Notes: generated from the sequence alone by a model not told the origin. A stretch of 47,970 nucleotides of DNA from Bartonella sp. AU18XJBT (GCF_028618595.1 NZ_JAQITE010000015.1:1-47970); one strand, 5' to 3'; positions 1 through 9,014 are shown, counted from the first letter of the stretch. Translations and numbers: made by a program.

Positions 1-20
1 ATGGCTTTGAAAGACAACGT

Positions 21-371
21 TTAACTGTAAAACATTGATGCGATTTGTGGTGCACCAAAGATAATGCCGATGCCAATACAAACAAAGAAAGCTTTACGCA
101 TTTCAACATAACCAGCAATCCATGCAAGCCCAATACCCGCAACGGCAATGGTTGCAATTGATTTTGCAATTGGTCCTGTTAAAGCCGTGATTATTTTTTG
201 AAGAGCAGTTTCAACTTTTCCGAAGCCGCCATCTGCAAATGCTGGTTCACTGAGTGCCATGAAGGCAATAAACAGCATCAATGCTGCTGTTAGCCATTTC
301 TTTTGTGTGTTGGATAGAGTAGTTTTTTGTAATGTATGTTTACAACTGAACAAATTATTCATGTTTTTCAT
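21..371 (-). CDS. virB2: VirB2/TrbC-family type IV secretion pilin
   Basis: The 116-residue product is a small hydrophobic prepilin. It has a long N-terminal leader with a hydrophobic segment ending in ALSEPAFA (about residues 40-47). Two membrane helices follow, IAKSIATIAVAGIGLAWIAG and AFFVCIGIGIIFGAPQI, which is the hairpin plan of VirB2/TrbC pilins. VirB2 subunits sit in the inner membrane and are assembled into the conjugation-type pilus. The start ATG has a GGGGAAA stretch upstream. The gene reads toward the left edge with only 20 nt after its stop, so it is probably the first gene of a virB-like operon outside the window. From this gene alone I cannot distinguish virB2 from vbhB2 or trwL of the other Bartonella T4SSs; the symbol is by family. 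Confidence 0.8.
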   Translation of the reverse strand: MKNMNNLFSCKHTLQKTTLSNTQKKWLTAALMLFIAFMALSEPAFADGGFGKVETALQKIITALTGPIAKSIATIAVAGIGLAWIAGYVEMRKAFFVCIGIGIIFGAPQIASMFYS

Positions 372-409
372 GAAAATTTCCCCGCTTTATGTTTTAAGTT
401 GATCGTAAA

Positions 410-430
410 ATTAATATTCGAAATATTAAT
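410..430. promoter_or_regulatory. Perfect 9-3-9 palindrome, candidate operator
   Basis: Arms ATTAATATT and AATATTAAT are perfect inverted repeats around CGA. The site lies in the divergent region between the pilin gene (start at 371) and the nuclease-like gene (start at 531), about 40 bp upstream of the pilin ATG. Position and symmetry suggest a dimeric repressor or activator site; the binding protein is unknown. Confidence 0.45.
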
Positions 431-530
431 CAGGAATCATATAAATGAAAAAAATAAATTTTTCTATCGATAAATTAACACTATTTAATATTTTATTATT
501 TAATGAACAAAAAATATAGTAATATTCAAA

Positions 531-1274
531 ATGATACTTTTAAAACATCTTAGAGCAGCGCCTAAATATATTGTCTTAATTTGTATTATTATTTTTGGAT
601 ACTTTTATTTAAGTAAAAATAATGAACAACTTACTCAAACTTCTCCTTTAAAAGGATCAGAAAAGACAGTAGAAAATCCCATTCAAAATCCAAAGTCACA
701 ATTGATAGATTATGCAAATCAACAAGATGCAAACCAACAAAATGTGGTATTACATTCAGAACCAATCGCATCACAATTTTATGAAGAAAATGTGCCGGTT
801 TATTCCGGTGCTATTCAGGTCACAAGTGGTGTGACCTTTAAAATGATCACACCCGTGGATGATGGATGGAGAAAAAAGATTGTCCGTGATATCCGCTTAT
901 ATGGTGTGGAAAGCTGCGAAATGAGGCAATTTGCTTCACGCAATGGCGTTAAGTGGCCGTGCGGGGCTTTTGTTACTGCTTGGCTTGTTTCAAAAACAAT
1001 CGATAAAAAGGTTACTTGTCGGCAAGCACGTGTCATTCAACAGGTTCATTATGCACAATGTTTTGTGGATGGGGTTGATCTGGCACGTTTGGGGCTTGCA
1101 GAAGGGTTGATGGTGTTGACAAAAGATCAGCATCACTTTCCCTCACCAGCAGACTATAAAACCCTACAATCGGCTGCTCAAAAAGCACAAAATGGCTTGT
1201 GGTCGAGCAAATTTCAACAACCAGAAGATTGGCGAAGAGATCACGGGAGCTATAATCCCATTGACCATAATTAA
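531..1274 (+). CDS. Membrane-anchored staphylococcal nuclease-like (SNase fold) protein
   Basis: The 247-residue protein has one N-terminal membrane segment (about 14-27, YIVLICIIIFGYFYL) without a clear cleavage site, a polar linker to about residue 95, then an SNase-like domain (about 98-235). Family hallmarks are DIRLYGVESCE (usual IRLxGIDAPE), the CRQARVIQQVHYAQCFVDGVDLARLGLAEGL region (usual G-DL-LV-GLA) and an AQKAQNGLW helix (usual A+-GLW). The acidic and arginine active-site residues of true thermonucleases are poorly kept, for example 'ESCE' replaces 'DAPE', so catalysis is doubtful. Proteins of this type in Rhizobiales are often annotated as thermonuclease family or ExoI-like. It is transcribed away from the pilin gene. 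There is no convincing Shine-Dalgarno sequence. Confidence 0.75.
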   Translation: MILLKHLRAAPKYIVLICIIIFGYFYLSKNNEQLTQTSPLKGSEKTVENPIQNPKSQLIDYANQQDANQQNVVLHSEPIASQFYEENVPVYSGAIQVTSGVTFKMITPVDDGWRKKIVRDIRLYGVESCEMRQFASRNGVKWPCGAFVTAWLVSKTIDKKVTCRQARVIQQVHYAQCFVDGVDLARLGLAEGLMVLTKDQHHFPSPADYKTLQSAAQKAQNGLWSSKFQQPEDWRRDHGSYNPIDHN

Positions 1275-1285
1275 TATTGACCATT

Positions 1286-1978
1286 ATTGATAAAGCGTCC
1301 TCTTAAGCGCTATTTAAAAATCAAGATAATATTCTACTGCGGGCTTTATCAGGGAAAAGTTAACCACAAGCCACATAGGGCTTGGTGGACAACTCTCTTC
1401 ATGGAAAATTGTTGTGTTTAAAGTTTGCTGTTGGTCAGTGCAATAGGAGAGCGCATTTCGTTTCCTATATGTCATTTCGCTTTGCTTTTTAAATGAAAAG
1501 CTCTTCGCTTCTCAAACTCTTAATAATCGCCCCCCAAAATCATGACATCAAACCTGCGTTTAAATGAGAAGGCTCAAAGCCTTAAGTTTTAAAGGCTGGA
1601 AAATCCTGTAAAAGCGATCGTTAGGCGCACGTGTGCCCTTTGATCAATAACCAAAAAGGCTTGTCTTGTTCTTTTCTCACGCGGCTTTGAGATCATGATT
1701 AAAGAGAAAGCTTATAGGGGATAAGTCAAAAGAAAGTGATGAAAATAATAAGGTATTTTAAGTGCTATATATTTGAAAATATTATAAAAAAGACAAGAAA
1801 AGATAATAATGGGTATTTTTTTATATAAATACTTAGCGTTAAGCGGATAGGTTATGAAACAGCCTTTCCAAAGTTTTTAAAACTGACTGTCTTTTATACG
1901 TGTTAAAGTGTATAATGACGTTGTCGGGTGTGGTTACACAAAATACTCTTTTAGGTAGAGATTGATAACTCACATTTT
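1286..1978. other. Gene-free region
   Basis: I see no convincing coding sequence on either strand. There are AT-rich tracts and scattered short inverted repeats. It may contain decayed coding DNA, but I could not recognise a parent gene. Confidence 0.5.
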
Positions 1979-2143
1979 TTAATATACATGTCCATGATCT
2001 GTATCTGGCGATTTTGTTTCAAAAAACTTTTTAGCTTGTTCTTCTTGTTGGGCCCTACGTTTTTCCTCTTCACTTTTACCACAACCTGTAATACTCAATC
2101 CTATAGTCAATAGAGCCAAGCATATTAAAATAAATTTTTTCAT
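1979..2143 (-). CDS. Small lipoprotein (54 aa)
   Basis: This short ORF begins MKKFILICLALLTIGLSITGC, a classic lipoprotein signal with lipobox ITGC and modified Cys at residue 21. The mature part is only about 33 residues, highly charged (KSEEEKRRAQQEEQAKKFFE), and ends DTDHGHVY. An AGAGGG Shine-Dalgarno sits 6 nt before the ATG. It lies downstream of, and co-directional with, the 2262-2510 membrane protein gene. Small lipoproteins near T4SS loci can be VirB7-like or entry-exclusion proteins, but nothing here proves either role. Confidence 0.7.
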   Translation of the reverse strand: MKKFILICLALLTIGLSITGCGKSEEEKRRAQQEEQAKKFFETKSPDTDHGHVY

Positions 2144-2261
2144 TTTTTCCCTCTTTAAAAATTATATGTATTAATCTCATCAATTATATCGGAATACAGA
2201 TTTAATGATCGTGATCTTTTGTTTTTTATTAGTATTATTAATGGAAAAATACGTGAACAGT

Positions 2262-2510
2262 TTATTGTAAATATCTTATAAGTCTATCATAATAAAAAAT
2301 GATAAGGAAAGAGCCAAAACCTAATATAAACGAACAAATTGTAATGTTGATTAGTGCTTTTGACCAATCTATTGATAATATCATAATAGGTACTGTAAAT
2401 AATCCTAAAAAACCCATAATCACTATAAGGCTTAGTATCAATCTTAAAGGACCACGAAGCCATAAAAGCAAAAGGACGAGCGCCTCTTTGCTTATTTGTG
2501 ATTTTGACAT
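2262..2510 (-). CDS. Small two-TM inner-membrane protein
   Basis: The 82-residue product has two or three hydrophobic segments, one around GPLRLILSLIVIMGFLGLFTV (20-40), its extension through PIMILSI, and one around ALINITICSFILGFGSFLIIF (52-72), with a basic tail YYDRLIRYLQ. TGAGGGAA upstream of the ATG is a good ribosome binding site. It precedes the small lipoprotein gene on the same strand, so the two may be co-transcribed. I do not recognise the family. Confidence 0.65.
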   Translation of the reverse strand: MSKSQISKEALVLLLLWLRGPLRLILSLIVIMGFLGLFTVPIMILSIDWSKALINITICSFILGFGSFLIIFYYDRLIRYLQ

Positions 2511-2576
2511 TATTTTTCCCTCACGCGCTTAAATCAAGATGCTCTAAAATATACACAGTACGATAAATGATACAGG

Positions 2577-3234
2577 TTATTTTGTTATAAAATTTTCAAG
2601 ATCTGTTTGATGTTCAACGGATGAAATATCTGGTTTGGTAGAAGATGATTCTATTTGATATTCTTTCATAAAAGCAACTTTTTCTTCTTTGAAGAACAGA
2701 ATAGGATTCACCCAGTATTGATTAGGCAATTTTGGTTTCAAAATTCCTTTTTGTATAAGTTCTCTTAAACCGTGGTGAAAAGTTCTGTCGACCATATCGC
2801 GCTTTTTTTCCATTTATACCCCCATCAAACCAAATTAGGGTAACGCTACTGTGGTCTTCGTTTGTTGATTTATTAGATTGATATTCTTCTAAAACTATTA
2901 TCAAAGCACGATGGCCTGTACGAGATAAATTAAAAATTGCTTGAATGCCATCAGCAAATATTTCTATAAAATTTTCTTTCGTTATTTTTTCTGTGACGTA
3001 AATTGTAGGTATGTCCTCTGTTCTATTCGTATCAGAGTTGATAAACTTTTGTTGTATAATGGACGTTTTTACAACTTTCTTATCGGTAAAAATTTCAGTT
3101 TTTTTTGAAAAAGAATTTTCATACGGGGAATATTTTTGCTTTATAAATTCAAATCGATGATGTGACCTTTGGTCATGAAAAAATTGCTTATGAAAATATA
3201 GAGAAAGGTAAAAACGAACTATCCTTATCTTCAA
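2577..3234 (-). pseudogene. RepL-like plasmid replication protein, frameshifted
   Basis: Two overlapping frames join into one protein. The upstream frame (to about 2803) gives IPTIYVTEKITKEN, FADGIQAIFNLSRTGHR and TLIWFDGGINGKK. The downstream frame gives RDMVDRTFHHGLRELIQKG and LPNQYWVNPILFFKEEKVAF. The HTH-like 'TFHHGLRELIQKGIL' followed by 'YWVNPxLFFK' is the pattern of RepL replication proteins. The frames meet at a run of seven A (T7 at 2803-2809 on +); six would restore one ORF. No believable start codon or family-like N-terminus is visible upstream of about 3150, so it also looks truncated at the 5' end. Transcriptional slippage at A7 is an alternative to a dead gene. The family call is from motif memory. 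Confidence 0.6.
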
Positions 3235-3395
3235 AAAACAATAAATGGCTTCAAATCAAACCAGAATTTTTAATGCAAGCATTGCCTCATGTTGCTATGT
3301 TTATGAAACATGGGGCGAAATCTGATAGAGATTTAATTGGTTCTATGGAATTTTTAACCAAAATGAAGGGGGGGGCAGAAACTTGGAGAAGCTAA
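3147..3395 (+). pseudogene. Truncated accessory ORF remnant
   Basis: An open frame starting after a stop at 3144 encodes about 82 residues beginning IQIDDVTFGHEKIAYENIEK and ending LIGSMEFLTKMKGGAETWRS. The composition (mixed charge, helical C-terminus) looks protein-like, yet there is no ATG at the expected place, only an internal GTG. The ORF begins where the N-terminal end of the RepL-like gene on the other strand peters out, suggesting a recombination junction joining two truncated genes. It ends at a G8 run, another possible frameshift point. Family unknown. Confidence 0.35.
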
Positions 3396-3407
3396 AGAGA
3401 CTATGAG

Positions 3408-3447
3408 GAAAAAATGTGCTTTCTTTCGCTATAAAAGAAAGCACATT
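3408..3447 (-). terminator. Rho-independent terminator
   Basis: A perfect 14-bp stem (3413-3426 with 3434-3447) has a 7-nt loop and is followed on the minus strand by TTTTTT. It lies about 35 nt beyond the stop of the 3482-3925 gene and would end the YqjD/YqjE-like transcript. Confidence 0.8.
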
Positions 3448-3481
3448 GAGAGGGGGATTTAGAGTGACAGCTTTACATATT

Positions 3482-3925
3482 TTACTCTGAAAAGCGGTCT
3501 TTTTTATCTTTTTTCCACAGAAAATAAGTTGCAAGTCCGAGAATGGGAACACCCAATTTGGCAAAAGGGAGATGTTGACTGAGAGCAGCAAGGCTGGAAA
3601 CGGTCGCATCTGTCATTAGTTTATGGCGTTGTTCTTCTGTCTTTTTTTGTTGGTCATAGCGTTGATAAGCCTTGAAAACCCGACTGATAATAAGACCTAA
3701 TCCCGCAAGAGAAAGACAAATTAAAAACATGATACTAGCAGCGGTAAGAGGCTTCATAACAGAACATAACGCAATAAAACCGATGATACATAAAAAAAGC
3801 AAAGACATGAAGAATGAAATGCCAATAAACCCATAGCAAATTGCTTGAAGGCGTACTTGCTTGACTGTGCTTTTAAGCCCTCCACCGACAAGATGGTTTA
3901 AAAGAGGAGCGATAAATTTATGCAT
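3482..3925 (-). CDS. YqjE-like / phage holin superfamily membrane protein
   Basis: The 147-residue protein has two strong membrane helices (about 29-54, YGFIGISFFMSLLFLCIIGFIALC, and 60-83, ASIMFLICLSLAGLGLII). A basic coiled stretch follows (KAYQRYDQQKKTEEQRHK), then a third hydrophobic piece near 123-136 (LGVPILGLATYFLW). This plan matches YqjE/DUF1469-type proteins, often labelled phage holin family. It starts 3 nt after the stop of the DUF883 gene, mirroring the yqjD-yqjE pair of enterobacteria. That pair is thought to be an inner-membrane, stress-associated system; the role here is inferred only from this arrangement. Confidence 0.7.
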   Translation of the reverse strand: MHKFIAPLLNHLVGGGLKSTVKQVRLQAICYGFIGISFFMSLLFLCIIGFIALCSVMKPLTAASIMFLICLSLAGLGLIISRVFKAYQRYDQQKKTEEQRHKLMTDATVSSLAALSQHLPFAKLGVPILGLATYFLWKKDKKDRFSE

Positions 3926-3928
3926 TGC

Positions 3929-4255
3929 TTAACGACGCAGTAATTGAGAAAGAATAAAACCAACCCCTGCGGCAAACAAAACGCTTTTGCCAGGATTTTT
4001 GCGAACGCATTGATTCATGGTTTTTTCAAGATCACTGATTTTTTCTTTTGCTTGAGACATCATGTCTTCACCACTTTCTTTCGCTGAGTGATATAGTTTT
4101 TCCGCTTTGTCTTTGGCGGCGTTAAATTTGTTTGCACCAAGGTCTGTTAGAGTTGAGGTAATCCCTGAAACTTCAGTGCGTAACTTTTCTAATTGTCCTT
4201 GTAGGTCTTTTTCTACGGCTGTTTTATCGTGCTGTGTTGTTTTATTATGGGCCAT
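3929..4255 (-). CDS. DUF883 / YqjD-ElaB-like membrane-anchored protein
   Basis: The 108-residue product has a long amphipathic, coiled-coil-prone body (LQGQLEKLRTEVSGITSTL, then KDKAEKLYHSAKESGEDMMSQAKEKISDLEKTM). It ends in one C-terminal membrane anchor, NPGKSVLFAAGVGFILSQLLRR. The 'xNPxxSxxxAAGxGFxxGxLLxRR' tail is diagnostic of DUF883. Enterobacterial YqjD and ElaB anchor at the inner membrane and associate with ribosomes in stationary phase; whether this one does is unknown. The upstream TTTCCCTCT (AGAGGGAAA on the coding strand) is a good Shine-Dalgarno. It is the first gene of a two-gene operon with the 3482-3925 gene. Confidence 0.85.
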   Translation of the reverse strand: MAHNKTTQHDKTAVEKDLQGQLEKLRTEVSGITSTLTDLGANKFNAAKDKAEKLYHSAKESGEDMMSQAKEKISDLEKTMNQCVRKNPGKSVLFAAGVGFILSQLLRR

Positions 4256-5246
4256 GATATTTTTCCCTCTTGATTCATTATATTTGTATTGGTGTGTTCA
4301 TAGTGATCATTTGCATTGGAGTGAAAATTTTCACTGCTTGAGTAACGCCAAAAGTTTTTTTTGGTTCCTTTCATTTTGTCGAATTTAAAATTGTTTTTGA
4401 TAAAATAAATCTCGCCTATACAATATGCTCTGTTCGTAAAGAATCACATCGGTTGAAAATTGTCTTATGCTTTTGCAGGAATTTAGCACCATTCTTCAGT
4501 TTCTCATGGCGCAGTTTTTTTATAAAAGTTTTTTTTAAGCGTGTTGAGGCTTATTTTTTAGGCTTGTGACAGATAAAAAACATGGTTATTGTGATTTTGC
4601 GGCAGAAGTAATGTCATTTTTATGCTTTTGCAGAAGAAAAAGAAAATGATATTGCTGTTCTTTGCTCTTTGTGTATTTGGGGGCAACACGTGCTCTCCCA
4701 TTATACTTTATACTTTTGGTCAGTTTAAGATGCTGAAAATGTAAAGTATATTTTTATTTTCGGATAGAAGGTATTTTAGTGCATGGGTTATTAGAGATGT
4801 GCATATCCTTTTCTCCAAGAATTTTATGATATTTTTACTGCTTATTCCATGTAAGCAAATATTTTGTCGGATTTAAAAGAGCTGCTGAAATGAGAGAAGC
4901 TTGGCGATATGAGGGATTTATTCAACAGGAACGATGATAAATTATTCTTATAAATGAAAATATTATATGCGATATTTCTTGTAAGTTTATCATTTTGCCT
5001 AATTTATGCAATAAATTGATTAGGTAAGAGAAACTTGTTGAATTGTTAGAGAAAATTTCTTGAGTGATTTCTTTAGAATAAGAGAGAGCTTGTGGAATAA
5101 AACTATACTTGATTTATCAAGTTTTCTTTCTTAAGAGAAATGCGAAAGTGACGTTAAAAGGGTAGTGGCATTGTGGAACAGTGATGCTATGCGGGGTGAC
5201 GATCCAGCTCATACAAAAGATAAGACTAGAAGAATGTGAGATAAAA
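4256..5246. other. Gene-free region upstream of exbB
   Basis: I see no supported coding sequence. The region is AT-rich. It holds the promoter area of the leftward YqjD-like gene and presumably that of exbB. Near 5070 there is only a half-match to the iron-box motif (TTTAGAATAAG), not a full palindrome. Confidence 0.5.
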
Positions 5247-6149
5247 ATGGAATCTGAAACAGTCCCTTTAGATAAAACAGTCCCTTTAGATAATATGTCT
5301 GCTGTAGTGACAGCGCATGATTTTTCTCCTTTTTCTATGTTTATGGCTGCTGATTGGGTGGTAAAAGCTGTTATCATTATTTTGTTACTTGCCTCTCTTA
5401 TGTCTTGGACAATTGCTTTTGTAAAAATTATTGAGATCACTTTAGCAAAACGAAGAGTACGTCATGAACTTCAATTGGTTCTTAATGCTCAGACCCTTAC
5501 GCGTTTGGCAGCTAGCTTGAAAGAAAGTAAAGGGGCTGGTGTGTTTTTTCTCAAAGAAGTCCTTAAAGAGGTGTATCTTTCTACACAACAGGTTCATTTT
5601 TCTGCTCCTGAAGGGATAAACGAAAGCTCTGGTGAAAAAAACAGTGCAGGGGAAAGTGCACAAACGATTGAAGATATTCTCTTTTATGAGGAGAGCAATC
5701 AATATGAAGATGTTTCCCGCGATGTTCGCGATGCTAAGGCTCGCGATGTTCATGAAGGTTTAAAAGAAAGGGTTCATTCGCTTTTGTCACGCTGCTTGTT
5801 GGCTGCTACACGCCGTGTTGCATGTGGAAGCGCTGTTCTTGCAACCATTGGTGCAATTGCTCCTTTTGTTGGTCTTTTTGCAACTGTTTGGGGAATTATG
5901 AACTCTTTTATTGGGATTGCTCAGTCTCAGACAACGCGACTTGATGTGGTGGCGCCTGGGATTGCTGAAGCCTTATTCGCAACGGCTATGGGGCTTTTTG
6001 TAGCTATTCCTGCCGTTGTTATGTATAATAGCCTTATGCGTGCTTTGAGTGGTTATCGTAATGATTTAGGCGATATCGCTGCGGCTCTTGAAAGACTCTT
6101 GAGCCGTGAACTTGATAGACAAAGACAACAGAAAAGTCGTAAAAAATGA
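5247..6149 (+). CDS. exbB: ExbB, TonB-system proton channel subunit
   Basis: This is the MotA/TolQ/ExbB-family subunit that, with ExbD, uses the proton gradient to energise TonB-dependent uptake, for example of heme. The 300-residue protein (from ATG 5247) has TM1 near 36-56, TM2 near 196-222 (SAVLATIGAIAPFVGLFATVWGIM) and TM3 near 240-262 (AEALFATAMGLFVAIPAVV), with the family core 'GTVxGI' and 'AEAL.AT..GL..AIPA'. The cytoplasmic loop between TM1 and TM2 carries a long acidic insert (about 118-172). An in-frame extension to 5181 exists, but ATG 5247 has GTGAG 4-5 nt upstream. The N-terminus has an 18-nt duplication giving VPLDKTVPLDN. exbD overlaps its stop by 4 nt. Confidence 0.92.
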   Translation: MESETVPLDKTVPLDNMSAVVTAHDFSPFSMFMAADWVVKAVIIILLLASLMSWTIAFVKIIEITLAKRRVRHELQLVLNAQTLTRLAASLKESKGAGVFFLKEVLKEVYLSTQQVHFSAPEGINESSGEKNSAGESAQTIEDILFYEESNQYEDVSRDVRDAKARDVHEGLKERVHSLLSRCLLAATRRVACGSAVLATIGAIAPFVGLFATVWGIMNSFIGIAQSQTTRLDVVAPGIAEALFATAMGLFVAIPAVVMYNSLMRALSGYRNDLGDIAAALERLLSRELDRQRQQKSRKK

Positions 6150-6739
6150 ACGCAAGCCTTAATAATGATTGGGATACAGATGAGAGTGGGTTGCAAAGTG
6201 AAATCAATGTGACCCCTTTTATTGATGTTGTATTGGTGTTGCTTATTGTTTTTATGGTTGCTGCACCTTTAGCAACATCTGTCATTCCCGTTCAGCTTCC
6301 TTCGATAACTCAAGTACCTTCAGCGGTTCAGTCTGATGAACCTCTTTATGTTACGTTGCAAAAAGATCGTTCTCTTTACATTGGTGATCATCTTGTAGAA
6401 CAAGCTGCTTTAAAAGACGCTTTGTTACGAGAAACTACGCAAAATTTAGAGACAAAAATTTTAATCAAAGCGGATAGCGAAATTGATTATGGTACTGTCA
6501 TCGATTTATTAAATCAAATACGCATGGCTGGATATAATAAAATCGGTCTTGTAGGATTGCAAAACGCTACCAATCTTGTCTCAAGAGGTGAGCTCAATAA
6601 TAAAACAACAGGGGTAGCGGACGCTGCTGTCAATGGAGTGGCTGGTAGCGCGGCTGGTAACGTTGTGGGGCATGTGGACGCCGTAACAACGGGTACTGCG
6701 GTAAACGCTAATATTCCAGCCGATGCCTCTGACCAGTGA
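6146..6739 (+). CDS. exbD: ExbD, TonB-system subunit
   Basis: ExbD/TolR-family partner of ExbB. It has one TM helix (about 22-44, VTPFIDVVLVLLIVFMVAAPL) with the proton-translocating Asp at position 27, followed by a periplasmic domain with the typical LPSITQVPSA, LYIGDHLVEQAALKDAL and ILIKADSEIDYGTVIDLLNQIRMAGYNKIGLV elements. The ATG overlaps the exbB stop (ATGA), so the pair is translationally coupled. The C-terminus carries an unusual Ala/Gly/Val-rich extension of about 45 residues (GVADAAVNGVAGSAAGNVVG). No tonB gene follows; instead a decayed copy of the exbD 3' end does. Confidence 0.92.
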   Translation: MNASLNNDWDTDESGLQSEINVTPFIDVVLVLLIVFMVAAPLATSVIPVQLPSITQVPSAVQSDEPLYVTLQKDRSLYIGDHLVEQAALKDALLRETTQNLETKILIKADSEIDYGTVIDLLNQIRMAGYNKIGLVGLQNATNLVSRGELNNKTTGVADAAVNGVAGSAAGNVVGHVDAVTTGTAVNANIPADASDQ

Positions 6740-6789
6740 TAAAAAACAGCCTTTGTTGCGGGAAGCAAAGCACATTACTTAAAGTCGTA

Positions 6790-6950
6790 GAGTGAAATTG
6801 ATGAGGGGTTTTCTCGTGGGTTGATTAAACCAAATACGCATGGGTTTGATATTACGCGGGGGATTGGTCTATTAAATCGGTTTTGTCGGATTAAGCTCTA
6901 CTAATCTTGCCTCAAGAGGTGCGATCAAGAAAAACAGCAAGGGTGATTGT
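6790..6950 (+). pseudogene. Decayed duplicate of exbD 3' end
   Basis: Blocks matching exbD 6476-6620 occur in the same order and orientation: 'AAATACGCATGG', 'CTACTAATCTTGCCTCAAG' (exbD CTACCAATCTTGTCTCAAG), and 'AGAAAAACAGCAAGGG'. There are many substitutions and indels and no open frame. It lies just 50 bp after the exbD stop. Confidence 0.65.
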
Positions 6951-7009
6951 TGTGTGTCTTAGGGTATCTTAAAGCTCTTTTTGCGACGGTGTTCAGAAGA
7001 GTACACACT

Positions 7010-7270
7010 CTCCATAAATGGTATGACAGTAAAGCCCTCGTAAAATAATAAAAAATCTATTGAACTTCACTATCTTTACGCTTAACAAAAGAGCAAGCGA
7101 GCACCATTATCGTATTTATACTTTTTCCCAATGTTGTGACAGTGCTATTCATTATAGGCATTTTTCCAGTTTTTATCTACATGCTAGCCACATTTTGAAC
7201 GTGAGAGATATGCTTTTGATTGATTTAATATAAATAGATTTGCAATGAAACAATCTTACAATATTGATAT
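7010..7270 (+). repeat. Dispersed repeat R1, copy a
   Basis: It shares ordered blocks with the copies at 20070-20450, 25700-26010 and 35640-36060: 'TTTACGCTTAACAAAAGAGC', 'TTGTGACAGTG', 'CATTATAGGCATTTTT' and 'TTTTGATTGATTTAATA', ending near 'GAAACAATCTTACAATATT'. The edges were judged by eye. Confidence 0.6.
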
Positions 7271-7443
7271 TTCTCATTTAAGGTGCAAGACAATTAATTA
7301 TTATTATACATCAATATGATATACAGATTGTCGACATTACAAGCGGTGTGTGAGCTTTCAATGGTTAATGCCAATGTTTTTGTTATGGGAGAGGGGTGTC
7401 GGGTGATAACGCAGTTTTGTATAGTGCAAAAAACGTAATTGAG

Positions 7444-8726
7444 GGATGATTGTTTAGAGGGGCGTTTAGTGAAAGAACTTTGAAAGCAAATGCGCATTTC
7501 TCCTGCACTTTAAAAGCCCAAGGGGTTTTAAGTGAAAGAGTGATTGGAATAAGTGTGTGTGTTATATTTTAAGGGTAGCGATTTTTCAGAGCTTCTTAAG
7601 TGTTCCCCGTTGAACCAAAACCTCCTGTTCCACGGCTCTCGTTATGGCTTTGGGTATTTTGCTCTGGTTCAATGGCGCAAACGTTGATTTGGGATACAGG
7701 GGCGATGACTGTTTGGGCAATGCGCATTCCTCGTTTAAATGGAAAAGTCTTCTTGACCCAAATTGATAAGAAGGACTTTGACTTCACTTCCGGATAGTCA
7801 CACTCAATCGTTCCTGGAGTGTTGAGGCATGTGATGCCCGTGTTTTAAGGCTAAGCCAGAGCGTGGATGGATGGCGTGCTTCAAACCCAAGAGATAAATG
7901 AAAAATGAGACCTGTTGGAATAAGTGCCCGCTGCCCAGGGGCAAGAACAAGCGTTTCTTTGCCAATTGTTGCTTGTAAGTCCAAGACCCGTAGAACCTTC
8001 TATCGCGTAGTGAGGAAGCTTTCTTGTTGCAAGCGTGCGATGCTAAACGGATAAAGTTTGGCATGTGAAGATTGCGAAGAGACGGGATGATTGTTTAGAG
8101 GGGCGTTTAGTGAAAGAACTTTGAAAGCAAATGCGCATTCCTTCTGCAATTTAAAAGCCCAAGGGGCTTCAAGTGAAAGAATGATTGGAATAAGTGTGTG
8201 TGTTATATTTTGAGAGTAGCGATTTTTCAGAGCTTCTTAAGTGTGCCCCGTTGAACCAAAACCTCCTGTTCCACGGCTTTCGTTATGACTTTGGGTATTT
8301 TGCTCTGGTTCAATGGCGCAAACGTTGACTTGAGATACAGGGGCGATGACTGTTTGGGCAATGCGCATTCCCCGTTGGATGGAAAAGTCTTCTTGACCCA
8401 AATTGATAAGAAGGACTTTGACTTCACCACGGTAGTCACTATCAATCGTTCCTGGAGTGTTGAGGCATGTGATGCCGTGTTTTAAGGCTAAGCCAGAGCG
8501 TGGACGTATTTGTGCTTCAAACCCAAGAGATAAATGAAAAATGAGACCTGTTGGAATAAGTGCCCGCTGCCCAGGGGCAAGAACAAGCGTTTCTTCTTCT
8601 CCAATTGCTGCCCGTAGATCAAGTCCCGCAGAACCAGCTGTCGCGTAGCAAGGAAGTTCTAAACCTTCTCCGTGTGCAAGACGCTGAACAAATAAAGTCT
8701 GGACATGTGGAGATTGCGAAGAGATT
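7444..8726. repeat. Two tandem ~641-bp units containing dut
   Basis: The boundary sequence GGATGATTGTTTAGAGG recurs at 7444, 8085 and 8727, giving direct repeats of 641 and 642 bp. The right unit carries functional dut from near its N-terminus through about 150 bp downstream. The left unit carries the decayed copy. Confidence 0.85.
7596..8084 (-). pseudogene. Broken dut copy
   Basis: It is nearly identical at many stretches to dut (8237-8767), but indels spread it over several frames. For example, an extra C in GATGCCCGTG (dut has GATGCCGTG) and changes in motif 3 destroy the active site. It lacks the N-terminal start region. It still encodes recognisable pieces such as [24 protein letters not shown], and it is the left half of the tandem duplication. 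Confidence 0.85.
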
Positions 8727-8767
8727 GGATGATTGTTTAGAGGGCTGTTTGTTTCAGTGTGCGACAT
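8237..8767 (-). CDS. dut: dUTP diphosphatase (dUTPase)
   Basis: Homotrimeric dUTPase hydrolyses dUTP to dUMP and PPi, keeping uracil out of DNA and feeding thymidylate synthesis. All five family motifs are present in order: [35 protein letters not shown] and the C-terminal [10 protein letters not shown] that closes over the substrate. The product is 176 residues from ATG 8767. A TTG two codons upstream (8773) is better spaced from a GGAAA and could be the real start. The N-terminus is about 25 residues longer than the compact bacterial core. A tandem dead copy follows on its 3' side. Confidence 0.95.
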   Translation of the reverse strand: MSHTETNSPLNNHPISSQSPHVQTLFVQRLAHGEGLELPCYATAGSAGLDLRAAIGEEETLVLAPGQRALIPTGLIFHLSLGFEAQIRPRSGLALKHGITCLNTPGTIDSDYRGEVKVLLINLGQEDFSIQRGMRIAQTVIAPVSQVNVCAIEPEQNTQSHNESRGTGGFGSTGHT

Positions 8768-9014
8768 GATCAAGGCATTTCCAAAATATGAGGTCTAGAA
8801 GAAAATGATACTTTAACAAAAGATATCCATAAAACCAAGTCGATAAAGGTGTGTGGATATAGGTTGTCCCCAGAGCTTGCTAATCTAGAATATTCCACAA
8901 CACCCCATAAAAGCACTATCAATGGCATTTTTCAATATGGTATCAGCAATGATGGCTTATACCTAGGGACATACGCTTATTTGAGATCTAAATTATGGTT
9001 ACAGATAAGATTTT

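Noticed and set aside
5060-5090. Possible Irr box upstream of exbB
   Set aside because: Only one half-site (TTTAGAATAAG) is present; the second arm is missing.
7294-7497. Minus-strand ORF downstream of the R1 copy
   Set aside because: It has no start context or family features and overlaps duplicated dut-flank sequence.
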